A stretch of 19,951 nucleotides of DNA from assembly GCA_016935885.1 (NCBI GenBank), contig JAFGQA010000103.1, forward strand, positions 1 to 19,951, written 5' to 3'. Within the stretch, counting starts at the first letter, position 1. Each line of letters begins with the position of its first letter. The notes beneath the pieces are model-generated. The model did no database searches. It saw only the letters and a list, made by a program, of their open reading frames with translations, and was not told the origin of the DNA. This DNA is from Phycisphaerae bacterium. GTDB lineage: Bacteria > Planctomycetota > Phycisphaerae > UBA1845 > UTPLA1. Of this stretch, positions 6,276-13,881 are shown piece after piece. Made by a program: the position numbers and the translations under genes.

Positions 6276-8792
6276 ATGTCAGGGGCGAGAGCATCCGACG
6301 AGGGGGCTCGGGACGCCCGCATCGGACGGATCGTGAGCGACCTGTACGATCGCAAGGCCCGCGGCGAGCCGATGCCGGAGGCGGAGATCCTGGCTGCGTA
6401 CCCAGACTTGGCGGACGACCTGCGCCGGTATCTTGCCGTGGTCGGGGAGCTGGGGCCGGTGGATCAGGACATCGAGGGGCTGATCGCCCGAGGCGTGCTG
6501 GCCGAATCGGACGACCCCAAGTATCGGGCCACCCTGGGAGCATACAAGACCATCGAGTTCATCGGCCGCGGGGGGATGGGCATCGTTCTCAAGGCATACG
6601 AGGAGAGCCTGCAGCGCACGGTGGCACTCAAGATCATCCGCCCGGATCTCGCCGAGGACAAGATCGCGTTGGAGCGATTCAAGCGCGAAGCCCAGGCTGC
6701 CGCGGCCCTGCGACACCCGAACATCGTGACGATCCACGCCGTCGGCGAGGAGCACGGCGTTCGCTTCTTGGTCATGGAATACGTCGAGGGTCCGACGCTT
6801 GCCGAGGTGATCCGCGCGCACACTAGCGCCGAGAGCGATGGTTCCCTGACGAGCCGCGGGCCTCAGCCCGAACGGCCGCCTGCTGCATCGAGTGGTATCG
6901 ACCTTCGGGGTCCCACACGGGCTGAAGGCCGTGGTTCGTCAGTCTTGCCCACGGCGCTCATTCGCGAGCTGTTCCGGCAACTGCTCTCCGGCCTTGCCGC
7001 CGCGCACGAGGCCGGCTTGATCCACCGAGACATCAAATCGTCCAACGTTCTGCTCGACGGCTGGCCAGTTGGAACCAAGCCGTGTCAAGCATCAGAGCAG
7101 GCTCGCGTTAAACAACAGAGCCGGCTCGTGTCGAGCCGGTCCGGGCCGATACGACCCGGCTCTGATTCATCCTTCAGCCTTGAGCCTTCATCCTTCCAGT
7201 TGAAGATTGCCGACTTCGGCCTTGCCCGGATGGCGGCCGCCCGGACGCGTATCACCGTTTCGATGTCCACGCTCGGGACGCCGGAGTACATGAGCCCGGA
7301 GCAAGCGCGAGGGGAGCAAGACCTCGACCATCGCACGGACTTGTACTCGGCCGGCGTGGTTCTCTACGAGATGTTGACCGGCCGCACGCCGTTCAAGGGC
7401 GAGAATGAAGCCGCCGTCATCCACCGCATCCTCCACGACGAGCCCGCCGACCCGCGGTCAATCAGCAAGGACGCCGACCCGCACCTGGCCAGCTTGGCCC
7501 TGCGCCTGATGGCCAAGCGGCCGGAGGACCGGTTTGCGTCGGCTACCGAAACGATCCTGGCCTTGGAAGCGGGCAAGCCGGTAAGCCCACGAGGCAGATG
7601 GCGGCGATGGCTTCGCCGGATGGCGATCGGCTTGGTGGTGTTCGTGTTGGTATTCGGCGGCGCGTGGCTGGTGAGTCGTTTTGGCCGATCGCCGGCCGCC
7701 ACCACTGCCACAGCCAGGCTACCTATCACGGATGTGAGGGCCGAGGATGTTCCGCTCGGAAAACGCACGACGACGATCGAGGTCAAATACGGCGACGATC
7801 CGACCTGGAGGACCTTCCATCGGTTTCTGGACGACGCGCTCCACATAACCGGTGTGGAACTGGTGGATGTCGACGGGCACGGACGCCAACTCGTTGTGGC
7901 AGGTACCAACCGGGCGCTCGATGGAGATTGCCTCTTCGCGTTTGACTGTGAGGGCCACAGACTTTGGAGCATCAACCCGTCCTCGAAGATTCAGTGGCCG
8001 GATTGCTCGCCGCCCACGCAATGGTTCTGCCGCACCCTCGCGGTGGCCGACCTGGACGGCCGACCCGGCGAGGAGATCGTCGTGGTCGCCAGTGATCTCA
8101 ACGAGTACTTAGAACGGCTCTCGATCATCGATCCGCAGACGCGGGAGATTCGCGCGACGTTCTGGCACATGGGAAACATCAACTTCATTCGAATCATGCC
8201 CGACTTCTTCGAAGGAGGACGACCCGCCATCATCGGCTGGGGGATAAACAACAAGCTGGACGGCTTCGGACATCCACCTCCTCCATCGTACGTACCTCCT
8301 CCGGGTGAGGATGCACCGCGCACCAAGTGGAACGAGGTCGCGGTCGTGATGATCCTCGACCCTGACAATATGGAAAGACTGGAAGGCCTGGGCCCGCCGC
8401 GAACCCCACGCGTCGACATCCCCTCGATGACGCCTTATGCCTACGCCTTTCTCGACCTGGCGGTTTCGGAGTGGGCAGGCTATCTCCCCGAAGGAGAAAA
8501 GGACCCGATGACGCCCCAGCCCGAGGAAATCGGCAGTCTCCAAGCCGGCTTTGCGGTGTCTAACACGCGACGCGACGTGGAGGACGGCACCGGCCCCCAG
8601 TTCACGCTGGGTGTTGGACGCTCTGGCGGCAAGAGTGATCTGACGTTTCGGCTCGATCGCCACCTCGACTTGCGTGATGTTCTCTTCGCCGACCCGGCAA
8701 AACGCGAGAGCACCGAGGCCTTCTGGCGCGAGCACTGGCACCCGATCATCCAGAACGGCGAGTACGTGACGGGCGGGTCGACCGACGAGTGA
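6276..8792 (+). CDS. Transmembrane Ser/Thr protein kinase with exported C-terminal part
   Basis: This is an 838-residue Hanks-type kinase. Residues 1-85 are a helical N-terminal region (PMPEAEILAAYPDLADDLRR) of the kind common in planctomycete kinases. The catalytic domain has the glycine loop GRGGMG at 97-102, Lys119 (VALK), Glu138, HRDIKSSN with Asp252, DFG at 313-315, and GTPEYMSPEQAR. One membrane helix lies at about 449-468. The remaining 370 residues should lie outside the cytoplasm and have FG-GAP/VCBS-like pieces (ELVDVDGHGRQLVVAG, LAVADLDGRPGEEIVVVAS). Two unusual insertions interrupt the kinase fold: about 35 residues before the helix leading to HRD, and about 45 between HRDIKSSNVLLDG and LKIADFG. 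Both are encoded by repeat sequence. All catalytic residues are kept. ATG 6276 is preferred over the upstream in-frame ATG-like starts because the extra 25 residues look non-coding. Its targets are unknown. Confidence 0.9.
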   Translation: MSGARASDEGARDARIGRIVSDLYDRKARGEPMPEAEILAAYPDLADDLRRYLAVVGELGPVDQDIEGLIARGVLAESDDPKYRATLGAYKTIEFIGRGGMGIVLKAYEESLQRTVALKIIRPDLAEDKIALERFKREAQAAAALRHPNIVTIHAVGEEHGVRFLVMEYVEGPTLAEVIRAHTSAESDGSLTSRGPQPERPPAASSGIDLRGPTRAEGRGSSVLPTALIRELFRQLLSGLAAAHEAGLIHRDIKSSNVLLDGWPVGTKPCQASEQARVKQQSRLVSSRSGPIRPGSDSSFSLEPSSFQLKIADFGLARMAAARTRITVSMSTLGTPEYMSPEQARGEQDLDHRTDLYSAGVVLYEMLTGRTPFKGENEAAVIHRILHDEPADPRSISKDADPHLASLALRLMAKRPEDRFASATETILALEAGKPVSPRGRWRRWLRRMAIGLVVFVLVFGGAWLVSRFGRSPAATTATARLPITDVRAEDVPLGKRTTTIEVKYGDDPTWRTFHRFLDDALHITGVELVDVDGHGRQLVVAGTNRALDGDCLFAFDCEGHRLWSINPSSKIQWPDCSPPTQWFCRTLAVADLDGRPGEEIVVVASDLNEYLERLSIIDPQTREIRATFWHMGNINFIRIMPDFFEGGRPAIIGWGINNKLDGFGHPPPPSYVPPPGEDAPRTKWNEVAVVMILDPDNMERLEGLGPPRTPRVDIPSMTPYAYAFLDLAVSEWAGYLPEGEKDPMTPQPEEIGSLQAGFAVSNTRRDVEDGTGPQFTLGVGRSGGKSDLTFRLDRHLDLRDVLFADPAKRESTEAFWREHWHPIIQNGEYVTGGSTDE
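6848..6940 (+). repeat. R3 inverted repeat inside the kinase gene
   Basis: The left arm starts GACGAGCCGCGGGCCT (6848-6870). The right arm (6918-6940) reads GACGAACCACGGCCTT on the other strand, and both arms end in CAGCCCG. The element is 93 bases, exactly 31 codons, so it keeps the kinase frame open. It encodes a Pro/Gly/Ser-rich segment (residues 191-222) with no counterpart in ordinary kinases. The same arm sequence occurs between genes at 1636 and 11148. Confidence 0.75.
7116..7199 (+). repeat. Second repeat-like insertion inside the kinase gene
   Basis: Terminal arms CAGAGCCGG (7116-7124) and CCGGCTCTG (7156-7164) are perfect reverse complements. They are followed by a degenerate tract (TTCATCCTTCAGCCTTGAG and onward) whose complement resembles the GATGAAGCATGAAGGATG run at 2357-2376. 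The translated product, Ser/Arg/Pro-rich, falls between the catalytic loop and the DFG motif. The inserted block probably starts somewhat earlier, near 7066. Confidence 0.65.
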
Positions 8793-8917
8793 CAGGCAGG
8801 TGCTTCCAAGACGCAGCGAGCCAACAAGAGCCTCCACCATGGCCCGGGGGAGCTCCGATTCCCGGACAGGCGCGGGGCGTGTGCCTCGCTCCAGGGAAAG
8901 TGGTAGAATGATGGACG

Positions 8918-9391
8918 ATGGCAAACCTAAGCGTTTATATCGATTCTTCGGTCTGGAATTGCTGCTTCAACGAGCACGTGCCCGACCTGCAAGCCCAGAC
9001 GCGGACCTTCTTCGAATGGATCAGGACGAATCCTGTCGTGCAACCTTATCTGTCGGACGTGGTTCTCGACGAATTGGGAAACGCCCCCGCCGAGCGAGCC
9101 TCCATGCTCGTCGAGTTGATCCGTGGCGTCACTCCGAAGCGGCTGGATCTGGACGAGGAATCCGCCGCGCTCGCGGACGCCTATGTCCGCCACAATGTTC
9201 TAACCGTTGGCCACCTGGTGGACGCCCGGCATGTGGCCATTGCAACCGTCGCAAGGCTTGACGTCTTGGTGAGTTGGAACTACCGGCACTTGGTGAACCG
9301 GCGTCGCCGGGAAGCATTCAACGGCGTCAACGCAATCACGGGCTATCGCGCGATTGACATTGTCAGCCCACCGGAGGTGCTGGATGAATGA
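8918..9391 (+). CDS. PIN-domain ribonuclease, toxin of a type II TA pair
   Basis: This 157-residue PIN-domain protein has Asp9 in SVYIDSSVW, acidic residues in SDVVLDELG, then AVDAR-like VGHLVDARHVAIATVARLDV and VSWNYRHLVN. These are typical of a VapC-like PIN group in which the last motif reads VSWNxxHxVN. PIN toxins are Mg2+-dependent endoribonucleases. The start at ATG 8918 gives the standard N-terminus. The stop overlaps the start of the next gene by eight bases, which puts the candidate antitoxin second in the pair, the reverse of most vapBC operons. The gene lies 125 bases after the kinase. No obvious damage is seen. Confidence 0.85.
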   Translation: MANLSVYIDSSVWNCCFNEHVPDLQAQTRTFFEWIRTNPVVQPYLSDVVLDELGNAPAERASMLVELIRGVTPKRLDLDEESAALADAYVRHNVLTVGHLVDARHVAIATVARLDVLVSWNYRHLVNRRRREAFNGVNAITGYRAIDIVSPPEVLDE

Positions 9392-9581
9392 TCGAGTCGA
9401 TCAGGCCATGCAAGAAGTCTGGGATTGGAAGCGCAAGTCGGAAGAAGCCACGCGTGGGATGGCCCCGTCCGCGGTCATCGACTTCTATCGCAAGCGCGCC
9501 GACGAAGTACAACGACAACTCGGCCTCGACATCCCCGCCCAACCGGCGGCCGACGCCGCTCAGACACGAGAACGGGCGTAG
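9384..9581 (+). CDS. Small candidate antitoxin coupled to the PIN toxin
   Basis: This 65-residue protein (MNDRVDQAMQEVWDWKRK at its start) has a charged helical composition and the pattern EVWxWKxxxxxxxxGMxxxxxxxFYRKRADEV. From memory, this pattern occurs in small proteins encoded next to PIN toxins of this group. The ATG at 9384 lies within the end of the toxin gene, and GGAGG at 9373-9377 is six bases upstream, so translation is probably coupled. No ribbon-helix-helix or AbrB motif is obvious. The antitoxin role rests mainly on position and on the family pattern. Confidence 0.75.
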   Translation: MNDRVDQAMQEVWDWKRKSEEATRGMAPSAVIDFYRKRADEVQRQLGLDIPAQPAADAAQTRERA

Positions 9582-9649
9582 GGCCCTTTCTCAGGTAGCC
9601 CATCGTTCGTTGCCTGACTTGCCTGCCAACATGCTAGTGGGCAGCACAA

Positions 9650-9674
9650 GCCCACGGATCAGGAATCCGTGGGC
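9650..9674. terminator. Perfect hairpin after the toxin-antitoxin pair
   Basis: GCCCACGGAT (9650-9659) and ATCCGTGGGC (9665-9674) form a ten-base stem with a five-base loop. It lies between the antitoxin candidate (+) and the Kelch gene (-), which converge here. There is no T-tract on either side, so it may be a weak terminator or another dispersed palindrome. Confidence 0.45.
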
Positions 9675-9718
9675 CTGGAATACACATGGTTGTTGGCGTT
9701 CTGGTGGTGTCTCACGCT

Positions 9719-9742
9719 GGGTCGAGAATCCCTTCTCGGCCC
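9719..9742 (-). terminator. Hairpin just past the Kelch gene stop
   Basis: CGAGAA (9723-9728) pairs with TTCTCG (9733-9738) around TCCC, and GGG/CCC extend the stem beyond one mismatch. It begins about 17 bases after the Kelch stop on the minus strand. No T-tract is visible, so the terminator role is tentative. Confidence 0.35.
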
Positions 9743-9758
9743 GTTGTGCCGTTTCGCA

Positions 9759-10868
9759 TCACGCCCGACACCGGCGTCCGCGTCTGATCATCGCTAGGCC
9801 GCCGAGGGCCAGCAGCGAGAGCGTGGCGGGCTCGGGGATGACGTACACCGTATCAAGATACATAGAGCCTGCGGTGACGCCGCCGAGAACATAGATCTTG
9901 TCATTCATGGTGACTGCCCGTGCCCCTTGAACTCCCACGGGAAACTCCCAGCAGTCGGGCGCATACCACGCGCCATCACTTACATCATAGTATTCGACGA
10001 CGCTCGTAACCGTACCACTCTGGTCTACGCCGCCGATGGTAAAGATCCGATCTCCCAGCACCGCGGTGGCAAAGTCCCGGCGAGGTGTAAGCATGGATGG
10101 CAACGAGTCGTCCCATGCATCCACGTCCGGGTCGTAGCTTTCGACCCAGCCGCCTATCTGGTCCGCGTGGACGTCTCTTTCGTAGCCGAGTCCGCCTATG
10201 GCGTAGATCTTCCCGCCGATAACGGCTGTCCCCAGGTCCTGTCTTCCTACCGCCTCTCCGAGATATGAGTGCACCCTATCGTCGTGCAAGAGCGGGGCGA
10301 CTCCTTCCCAAGCATCCTCTTGACTCTCGTATCTCTCCACGCGCGACAGGCTGAACCCGTGGTCGGTATCCTCATGGTGCCCGCCGACGGTGTATAGGTA
10401 ATCGCCAACACTCGCCCCGGCGTTCTGGGCTCGTGCGTAGTCCAGCGAAGCGTGCGTTGTCCAAGAGGTCTCCGGCGGATCGGCCAGCGGATCGTAGCTC
10501 CAGACGTCCTTGGTCCGGCACCAATCGGGACCGCAGGGGGGATTCTTCACACCGCCGATGGAGTAAACTCGGCCTTGATGCTGCGCGAATGCCATCCAGT
10601 GTCGCCCATCCGGCATATCGGCATAGTCGTCGTCATTCCAACCTCCGCCTGGGTAGTACATGTAGGCCCGCGAGTAGTTTGCGGCGCCACCGGCGCCACT
10701 CTGACCGCCAAACACGAAGATGCCGTCCTCTCCGAACGCGGCCACGCCGTGGAAGCCAACCGGCTCCGGAAGCGTGCCGTCCAGTGTCCAACATGTGTCC
10801 GCCCGAAGGACCGAACCCGTTAAGGACAACACAAGACCAGCGGCCACAACTGCAACTGTTTTCATCAT
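9759..10868 (-). CDS. Exported Kelch-repeat protein with PEP-CTERM sorting signal
   Basis: This 369-residue protein has an N-terminal signal peptide (KTVAVVAAGLVLSLTGSVLRA, cleavage predicted near residue 23). Six Kelch-type blades follow, marked by IFVFGGQ, RVYSIGGV, YLYTVGGH, KIYAIGGLG, RIFTIGGVD and KIYVLGGVT. Together they should form one beta-propeller. The C-terminus is a PEP-CTERM signal: Pro-Glu-Pro at 345-347, the hydrophobic TLSLLALGGLAMI, then an Arg-rich tail. Such proteins are processed by an exosortase and sent to the cell surface or matrix. No exosortase is seen here. AGGAGG lies eight bases before the ATG, and the start codon overlaps the stop of a short leader frame. The ligand is unknown. 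Confidence 0.9.
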   Translation of the reverse strand: MMKTVAVVAAGLVLSLTGSVLRADTCWTLDGTLPEPVGFHGVAAFGEDGIFVFGGQSGAGGAANYSRAYMYYPGGGWNDDDYADMPDGRHWMAFAQHQGRVYSIGGVKNPPCGPDWCRTKDVWSYDPLADPPETSWTTHASLDYARAQNAGASVGDYLYTVGGHHEDTDHGFSLSRVERYESQEDAWEGVAPLLHDDRVHSYLGEAVGRQDLGTAVIGGKIYAIGGLGYERDVHADQIGGWVESYDPDVDAWDDSLPSMLTPRRDFATAVLGDRIFTIGGVDQSGTVTSVVEYYDVSDGAWYAPDCWEFPVGVQGARAVTMNDKIYVLGGVTAGSMYLDTVYVIPEPATLSLLALGGLAMIRRGRRCRA

Positions 10869-10954
10869 TGCATGTTCCTCCTGTTCATGTTTTGGTTTGC
10901 GAGGTAGCCCAGGAACCGATCCTGTCTGCCAACGCTCTTCACGACTTGCACCAT
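10865..10954 (-). CDS. 29-codon leader frame coupled to the Kelch gene
   Basis: On the minus strand AGGAGGAGTCG directly precedes an ATG that opens MVQVVKSVGRQDRFLGYLAN and a further nine codons. The stop TGA overlaps the Kelch start as ATGA. The strong ribosome site and the four-base overlap suggest translational coupling. The peptide resembles no family I know and lacks runs of one amino acid that would point to classic attenuation. Lack of homologues in hand keeps confidence moderate. Confidence 0.5.
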   Translation of the reverse strand: MVQVVKSVGRQDRFLGYLANQNMNRRNMQ

Positions 10955-11147
10955 CGACTCCTCCTGTCGCTCTTTCCTCTCAATCTCGCGGAACGCCCAC
11001 GAGTCCACTCCCTCTTCAACCCCGCCATCACCGTCCGCACCGAAGACTCACGGGCCAATCGGGAAAGACCGCCAGAAAGGTGTGATCACTCGGCCGCAGG
11101 AGCGGCAGACAACTCCCGGCGCCGCCACTGATGACAACATCCACGAA
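10955..11147. other. Intergenic region upstream of the Kelch leader
   Basis: I found no convincing gene here. The minus strand must hold the promoter of the leader and Kelch genes, but no clear -35/-10 pair stands out. A short minus-strand frame ending near 11048 contains CRSCG but overlaps the repeat element and is not supported. Confidence 0.4.
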
Positions 11148-11345
11148 GAGCCGCGGGCTGAAGCCCGGTACGTGTTCAACGTCCACGTGGTGTGGCATGG
11201 GTAACGAACGACACGCCCCACGGGGGCGGGTCGTTCATTGCCCGTGAAAACGTGCTGGAATGGACGCCCACGGGTAAGCTCCGCCGCCGCTGGCGGCTCC
11301 GCGTACCCATGCCACCACGGTAAACACATACGAAGCCCGCGGCCC
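11148..11345. repeat. R3/MITE-like element with long imperfect terminal inverted repeats
   Basis: The left end begins GAGCCGCGGGCTGAAGCCCG and runs to GTGGCATGGGTA at about 11204. The right end (11304-11345) is its imperfect reverse complement, starting TACCCATGCCACCACGG and ending GAAGCCCGCGGCCC. In the middle, GAACGAC (11206-11212) and GTCGTTC (11230-11236) are the outer part of a 14-base stem with one mismatch. There is no transposase. The layout resembles a miniature inverted-repeat element. Confidence 0.7.
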
Positions 11346-11376
11346 TACATCCTTGTCACAATCCATTGGGCGGATC

Positions 11377-11412
11377 GCTGGAAGCTGAACGCTGACGGCT
11401 GAGAGCTGACAG
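11377..11412. repeat. R4 degenerate short tandem tract
   Basis: The unit GCTGA(A/C)(C/G) recurs as GCTGGAAGCTGAACGCTGAC and continues with GGCTGAGAGCTGACAG, ending at the sigma factor stop codon. Similar GAAG/GATG-rich tracts occur at 2357-2376 and, inverted, inside the kinase gene at 7165-7199. Confidence 0.55.
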
Positions 11413-12036
11413 CTACGTCTTGCTGAGGTACTTGGAGATCGAGCCCAGCAACTCCGCCAGCTTGTCGAGGGCCCGCTTGATGAGCATGTGGACGGCGCCT
11501 TCAGACTTGCCCAACTCGGCGGCAATCTCGGCAACCGACCGGTTCTCCAGGAAGCGCATCTGCACGACCTCTCGCTGGTCGTCGGTGAGCCGGGCCAAGG
11601 AGGAGATGGCCGCGGCGGACGCCTCTCGCCGGGCCAGATGCCGGCTCGGTGTGGAAAGCGGCGAAGGAAGCCGCTTGACCAAATCGGAAGCCGGTGTCCT
11701 CCCGCCGGGTGAGCGCGACAAGTTCCGGCGGATGTCACGCCTGCCTCGCATCAGGTCGCGACCCGTGTTATACAATTGGTCCAGCGCGATCTTCTCCAGC
11801 CACTTGTAGAAGGCACCGGGGCTCTCAAAGGAGCAGCGCCGAACCGACTTGAAGGCGGCCGCATATGCTTGTTGCAGGATGTCATTCGGGCTGACGTGTC
11901 GGCGCAGGGCCGCATCCATCCGGCCTGCGATGGTGCCGCGCAGCGAACCGTGGTACTCGACGATCAAACGCTGCAAGGCATCGCCGTCGCCTTCAACCGC
12001 CCGTCGCACGTGCTCGGTTCGCTCCTTCTCGTCCAT
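11413..12036 (-). CDS. ECF-type RNA polymerase sigma factor
   Basis: This 207-residue sigma-70 family protein has regions 2 and 4 only. Region 2 spans roughly residues 20-95 and includes HVSPNDILQQAYAAAFKSV and GAFYKWLEKIALDQLYN, which bind core polymerase and the -10 element. Region 4 (about 145-200) includes LTDDQREVVQMRFLENRSVA and a helix-turn-helix, ELGKSEGAVHMLIKRALDKL, for the -35 element. The linker is basic and long. Its pattern is like the extended planctomycete ECF groups often associated with Ser/Thr kinases. No anti-sigma factor is adjacent. The nearest kinase is about 2.6 kb away and on the other strand. The start has a weak AGGA seven bases upstream. The promoters it controls cannot be told from this window. 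Confidence 0.9.
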   Translation of the reverse strand: MDEKERTEHVRRAVEGDGDALQRLIVEYHGSLRGTIAGRMDAALRRHVSPNDILQQAYAAAFKSVRRCSFESPGAFYKWLEKIALDQLYNTGRDLMRGRRDIRRNLSRSPGGRTPASDLVKRLPSPLSTPSRHLARREASAAAISSLARLTDDQREVVQMRFLENRSVAEIAAELGKSEGAVHMLIKRALDKLAELLGSISKYLSKT

Positions 12037-12165
12037 CTCGTGGTCCTGTCTGCTGACTCACTCAGGGGCGCTGCGTCAGACCCAAGATACCGCACCGATG
12101 TGTGTCGTGGATACCAGTGGGCGTCAATCGCAGCCTGTTCCCACGGTTGATGAACCTCCTGCCCC

Positions 12166-12236
12166 CACGGGCCGTGAACGGCCCGCCCCTGTGGGGCGTG
12201 TCGTCCATGACACGTGCCACACCGTCGGACACGTCC
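12166..12236. repeat. Second copy of the R3-element core, inverted
   Basis: Read on the plus strand this matches the reverse complement of the core of 11148-11345: both have CACGGGC, two to three bases, GAACG(A/G)CCCGCCCC, then GTGGGGCGTGTCGT and a GCCACACC. It lies between the sigma factor start and the thymidylate synthase stop. The sigma gene is thus flanked by related copies in opposite orientation. Confidence 0.65.
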
Positions 12237-12265
12237 GGAAGCTTGCTCGGTCGTTGCTGCGCGGT

Positions 12266-13105
12266 CTACACCGCCACCTTGAACTTGATCGGCTCGTGAA
12301 AACTGTAGCCGACCAGTTCGCAATCATCGAACGTCAGTTCGTCGAACGGCTTGCGAGCGATGACCAGCCTGGGCAGCGGCATGGGCCTGCGTTCGAGTTG
12401 CTCCTTGAGGCCGGCAACGTGATCGTAGTCGGCCATGGCGCTGCCGGGTCGGGCGGCGTAGATATGGGCATCCACGATGGTATGGGCGAACCGGCCGAGT
12501 CCGAGGCCACATTCCTGGGCGATCATCTGGGTCAGCGCCGCGTATGCCGCGAGGTTGAACGGAATGCCGAGGGCGATGTCGCCGGACCGTTGCGTCAGGT
12601 GGCAGTTCAGCCTGCCATCGCCGACGTAAAACGCGTACGTGTAATGACAAGGCGGCAACCTGCTGGCGATGGCGTTGCCGGGCTCCCACGCGGTGACGAC
12701 CAAACGGCGGTTGGCGGGGTCCTTCTTCAACGTGTCGATGATGTACCGGATCTGGTCTATCTCCTGGACCCGCCATCGCCCCTGCTCGTCCCGCGCGGCG
12801 CTCGGGAAATGCCGCCAGTAGTAGCCGTATGCCGTGTCGAGGTTGCCGTTCGCGTCGGCCCAGTCGTCCCAAATCCTGGTGTGCTCTCGCAGGTTTCGGA
12901 TATGGTCCTCGCCGGATAGATACCACAGCAGTTCGTGCAGGATCGCCGGCCAGTTCATCTTCTTGGTTGTCAATAGAGGGAAGCCCTCGGCCAGGTCCAC
13001 CTGGTAATGGGCCGAGAACAGGCTGATCGTGTCAACACCCGTTCTGGAAGGCTTGCTGATGCCTTCGTCCAGGACCTTCCGAACGAGATCAAGATAGACC
13101 TGCAC
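12266..13105 (-). CDS. thyA: Thymidylate synthase (ThyA type)
   Basis: This 279-residue enzyme methylates dUMP to dTMP using methylenetetrahydrofolate, in the cytoplasm. Arg21 (SRTG) and the Arg133-Arg134 pair bind the dUMP phosphate. The nucleophile is Cys153 in LPPCHYTYAFYV. Arg173 and Asp176 lie in QRSGDIALGIPFN with Asn184, and AHIY carries the conserved His and Tyr. Numbering runs seven above E. coli ThyA, so the enzyme is complete. The start is a GTG at 13105 with GGAGGAG a few bases upstream. The open frame continues to 13474, but the extra 123 residues show no family resemblance and lie before this ribosome site. No dihydrofolate reductase gene is adjacent. Confidence 0.95.
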   Translation of the reverse strand: MQVYLDLVRKVLDEGISKPSRTGVDTISLFSAHYQVDLAEGFPLLTTKKMNWPAILHELLWYLSGEDHIRNLREHTRIWDDWADANGNLDTAYGYYWRHFPSAARDEQGRWRVQEIDQIRYIIDTLKKDPANRRLVVTAWEPGNAIASRLPPCHYTYAFYVGDGRLNCHLTQRSGDIALGIPFNLAAYAALTQMIAQECGLGLGRFAHTIVDAHIYAARPGSAMADYDHVAGLKEQLERRPMPLPRLVIARKPFDELTFDDCELVGYSFHEPIKFKVAV

Positions 13106-13602
13106 GGGGCTCCTCCGTGAAGATGGGCCAGGCCGCTGATGGCGGAATTCGCCGGCATGTTCCCGGACGACGCCGACAGCAGGCGTCATGCCACGACTGA
13201 GGCGGAACGCTTCGACCAGCGTATCTCCGAGACGTGGCACCGACAAGGACTTCGCCTGCGCGGCGACTTGATTCCTACTCGATCTGGTCCCGGCGGTTGG
13301 CGCCATGGCATCCTTGTCCAGGTACCGATCACAGGCAGGCCGCTGTGAACACGGGGATGTCATATGGCACGTCGCTCGAATGGGACTGGGCGGCGGGCCG
13401 GAGCCGACGCCGTCGGCGGCCTTGGGATAGGCTTCTGGGGCTTCCCGGAGATCGCTCGGTGGGGGCAACGTCACGTGTGGGCGCGGGTCGGTGTGGCCGT
13501 TCTATCGGCCCCTGGGACGCTCATGCGGGTGTACGTCATTTGAGTAGGTATGGCGAGGAACTTGAGATCGCCCATAACGAATCAGCTTGCAGCGACGTTC
13601 AA
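13106..13602. other. Long intergenic stretch, no gene supported
   Basis: About 500 bases between the divergent thymidylate synthase and glycosyltransferase genes remain open in a minus-strand frame by GC bias only. I recognise no protein family, RNA or strong repeat in this part. It must contain the thymidylate synthase promoter, which I could not place with confidence. Confidence 0.45.
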
Positions 13603-13711
13603 GAGCCCCCGGCCTTGGCCGGGGGGCAGCCGGATATCCGTGAGAACGTGCCCCCCGACCAAGGTCGAGGGCTCTTACCCCGGTGCCGAAATCCCACCTA
13701 CAATCGTGACG
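13603..13711 (+). repeat. R1 dispersed repeat, copy 2 (complete hairpin)
   Basis: Left arm GAGCCCCCGGCCTTGGCC and on to 13628 pairs with the right arm at 13649-13674 (26 bases each, few mismatches), with a 20-base loop containing the palindrome CGGATATCCG. The tail TTACCCCGGTGCCGAAATCC and then CCTACAATCG is the same as in copy 1. A TTGACA/TAGAAT promoter follows about 40 bases later, and then the glycosyltransferase gene. Confidence 0.85.
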
Positions 13712-13744
13712 CAGACCCCGCTCATGGGACGTTTGCCCGAGGGT

Positions 13745-13774
13745 TTGACAGGCATCTGGCAGGACACGTAGAAT
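13745..13774 (+). promoter_or_regulatory. Sigma70-like promoter of the glycosyltransferase gene
   Basis: A perfect -35 TTGACA (13745-13750) and TAGAAT (13769-13774, five of six) are separated by 18 bases. Transcription would start near 13781, about 100 bases before the ATG. It lies at the same distance from repeat R1 as the promoter at 127-155. Confidence 0.65.
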
Positions 13775-13881
13775 CTGTGGCTCGATTAAGGCAATCCCTG
13801 GGTGTAGGCAGGACAAAGCGCCCCCATAATCCAACGTCACGGCTCGCACCAGATGGGCGCCTCACCACCACGAGTGGCATA

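Noticed and set aside
13106..13474. N-terminal extension of thymidylate synthase
   Set aside because: A GTG with a good ribosome site at 13105 gives the normal ThyA length; the extra 123 residues resemble nothing.
13234..13881. Upstream extension of the glycosyltransferase frame
   Set aside because: It runs through repeat R1 and the TTGACA/TAGAAT promoter, and the catalytic protein has a complete start at 13882.
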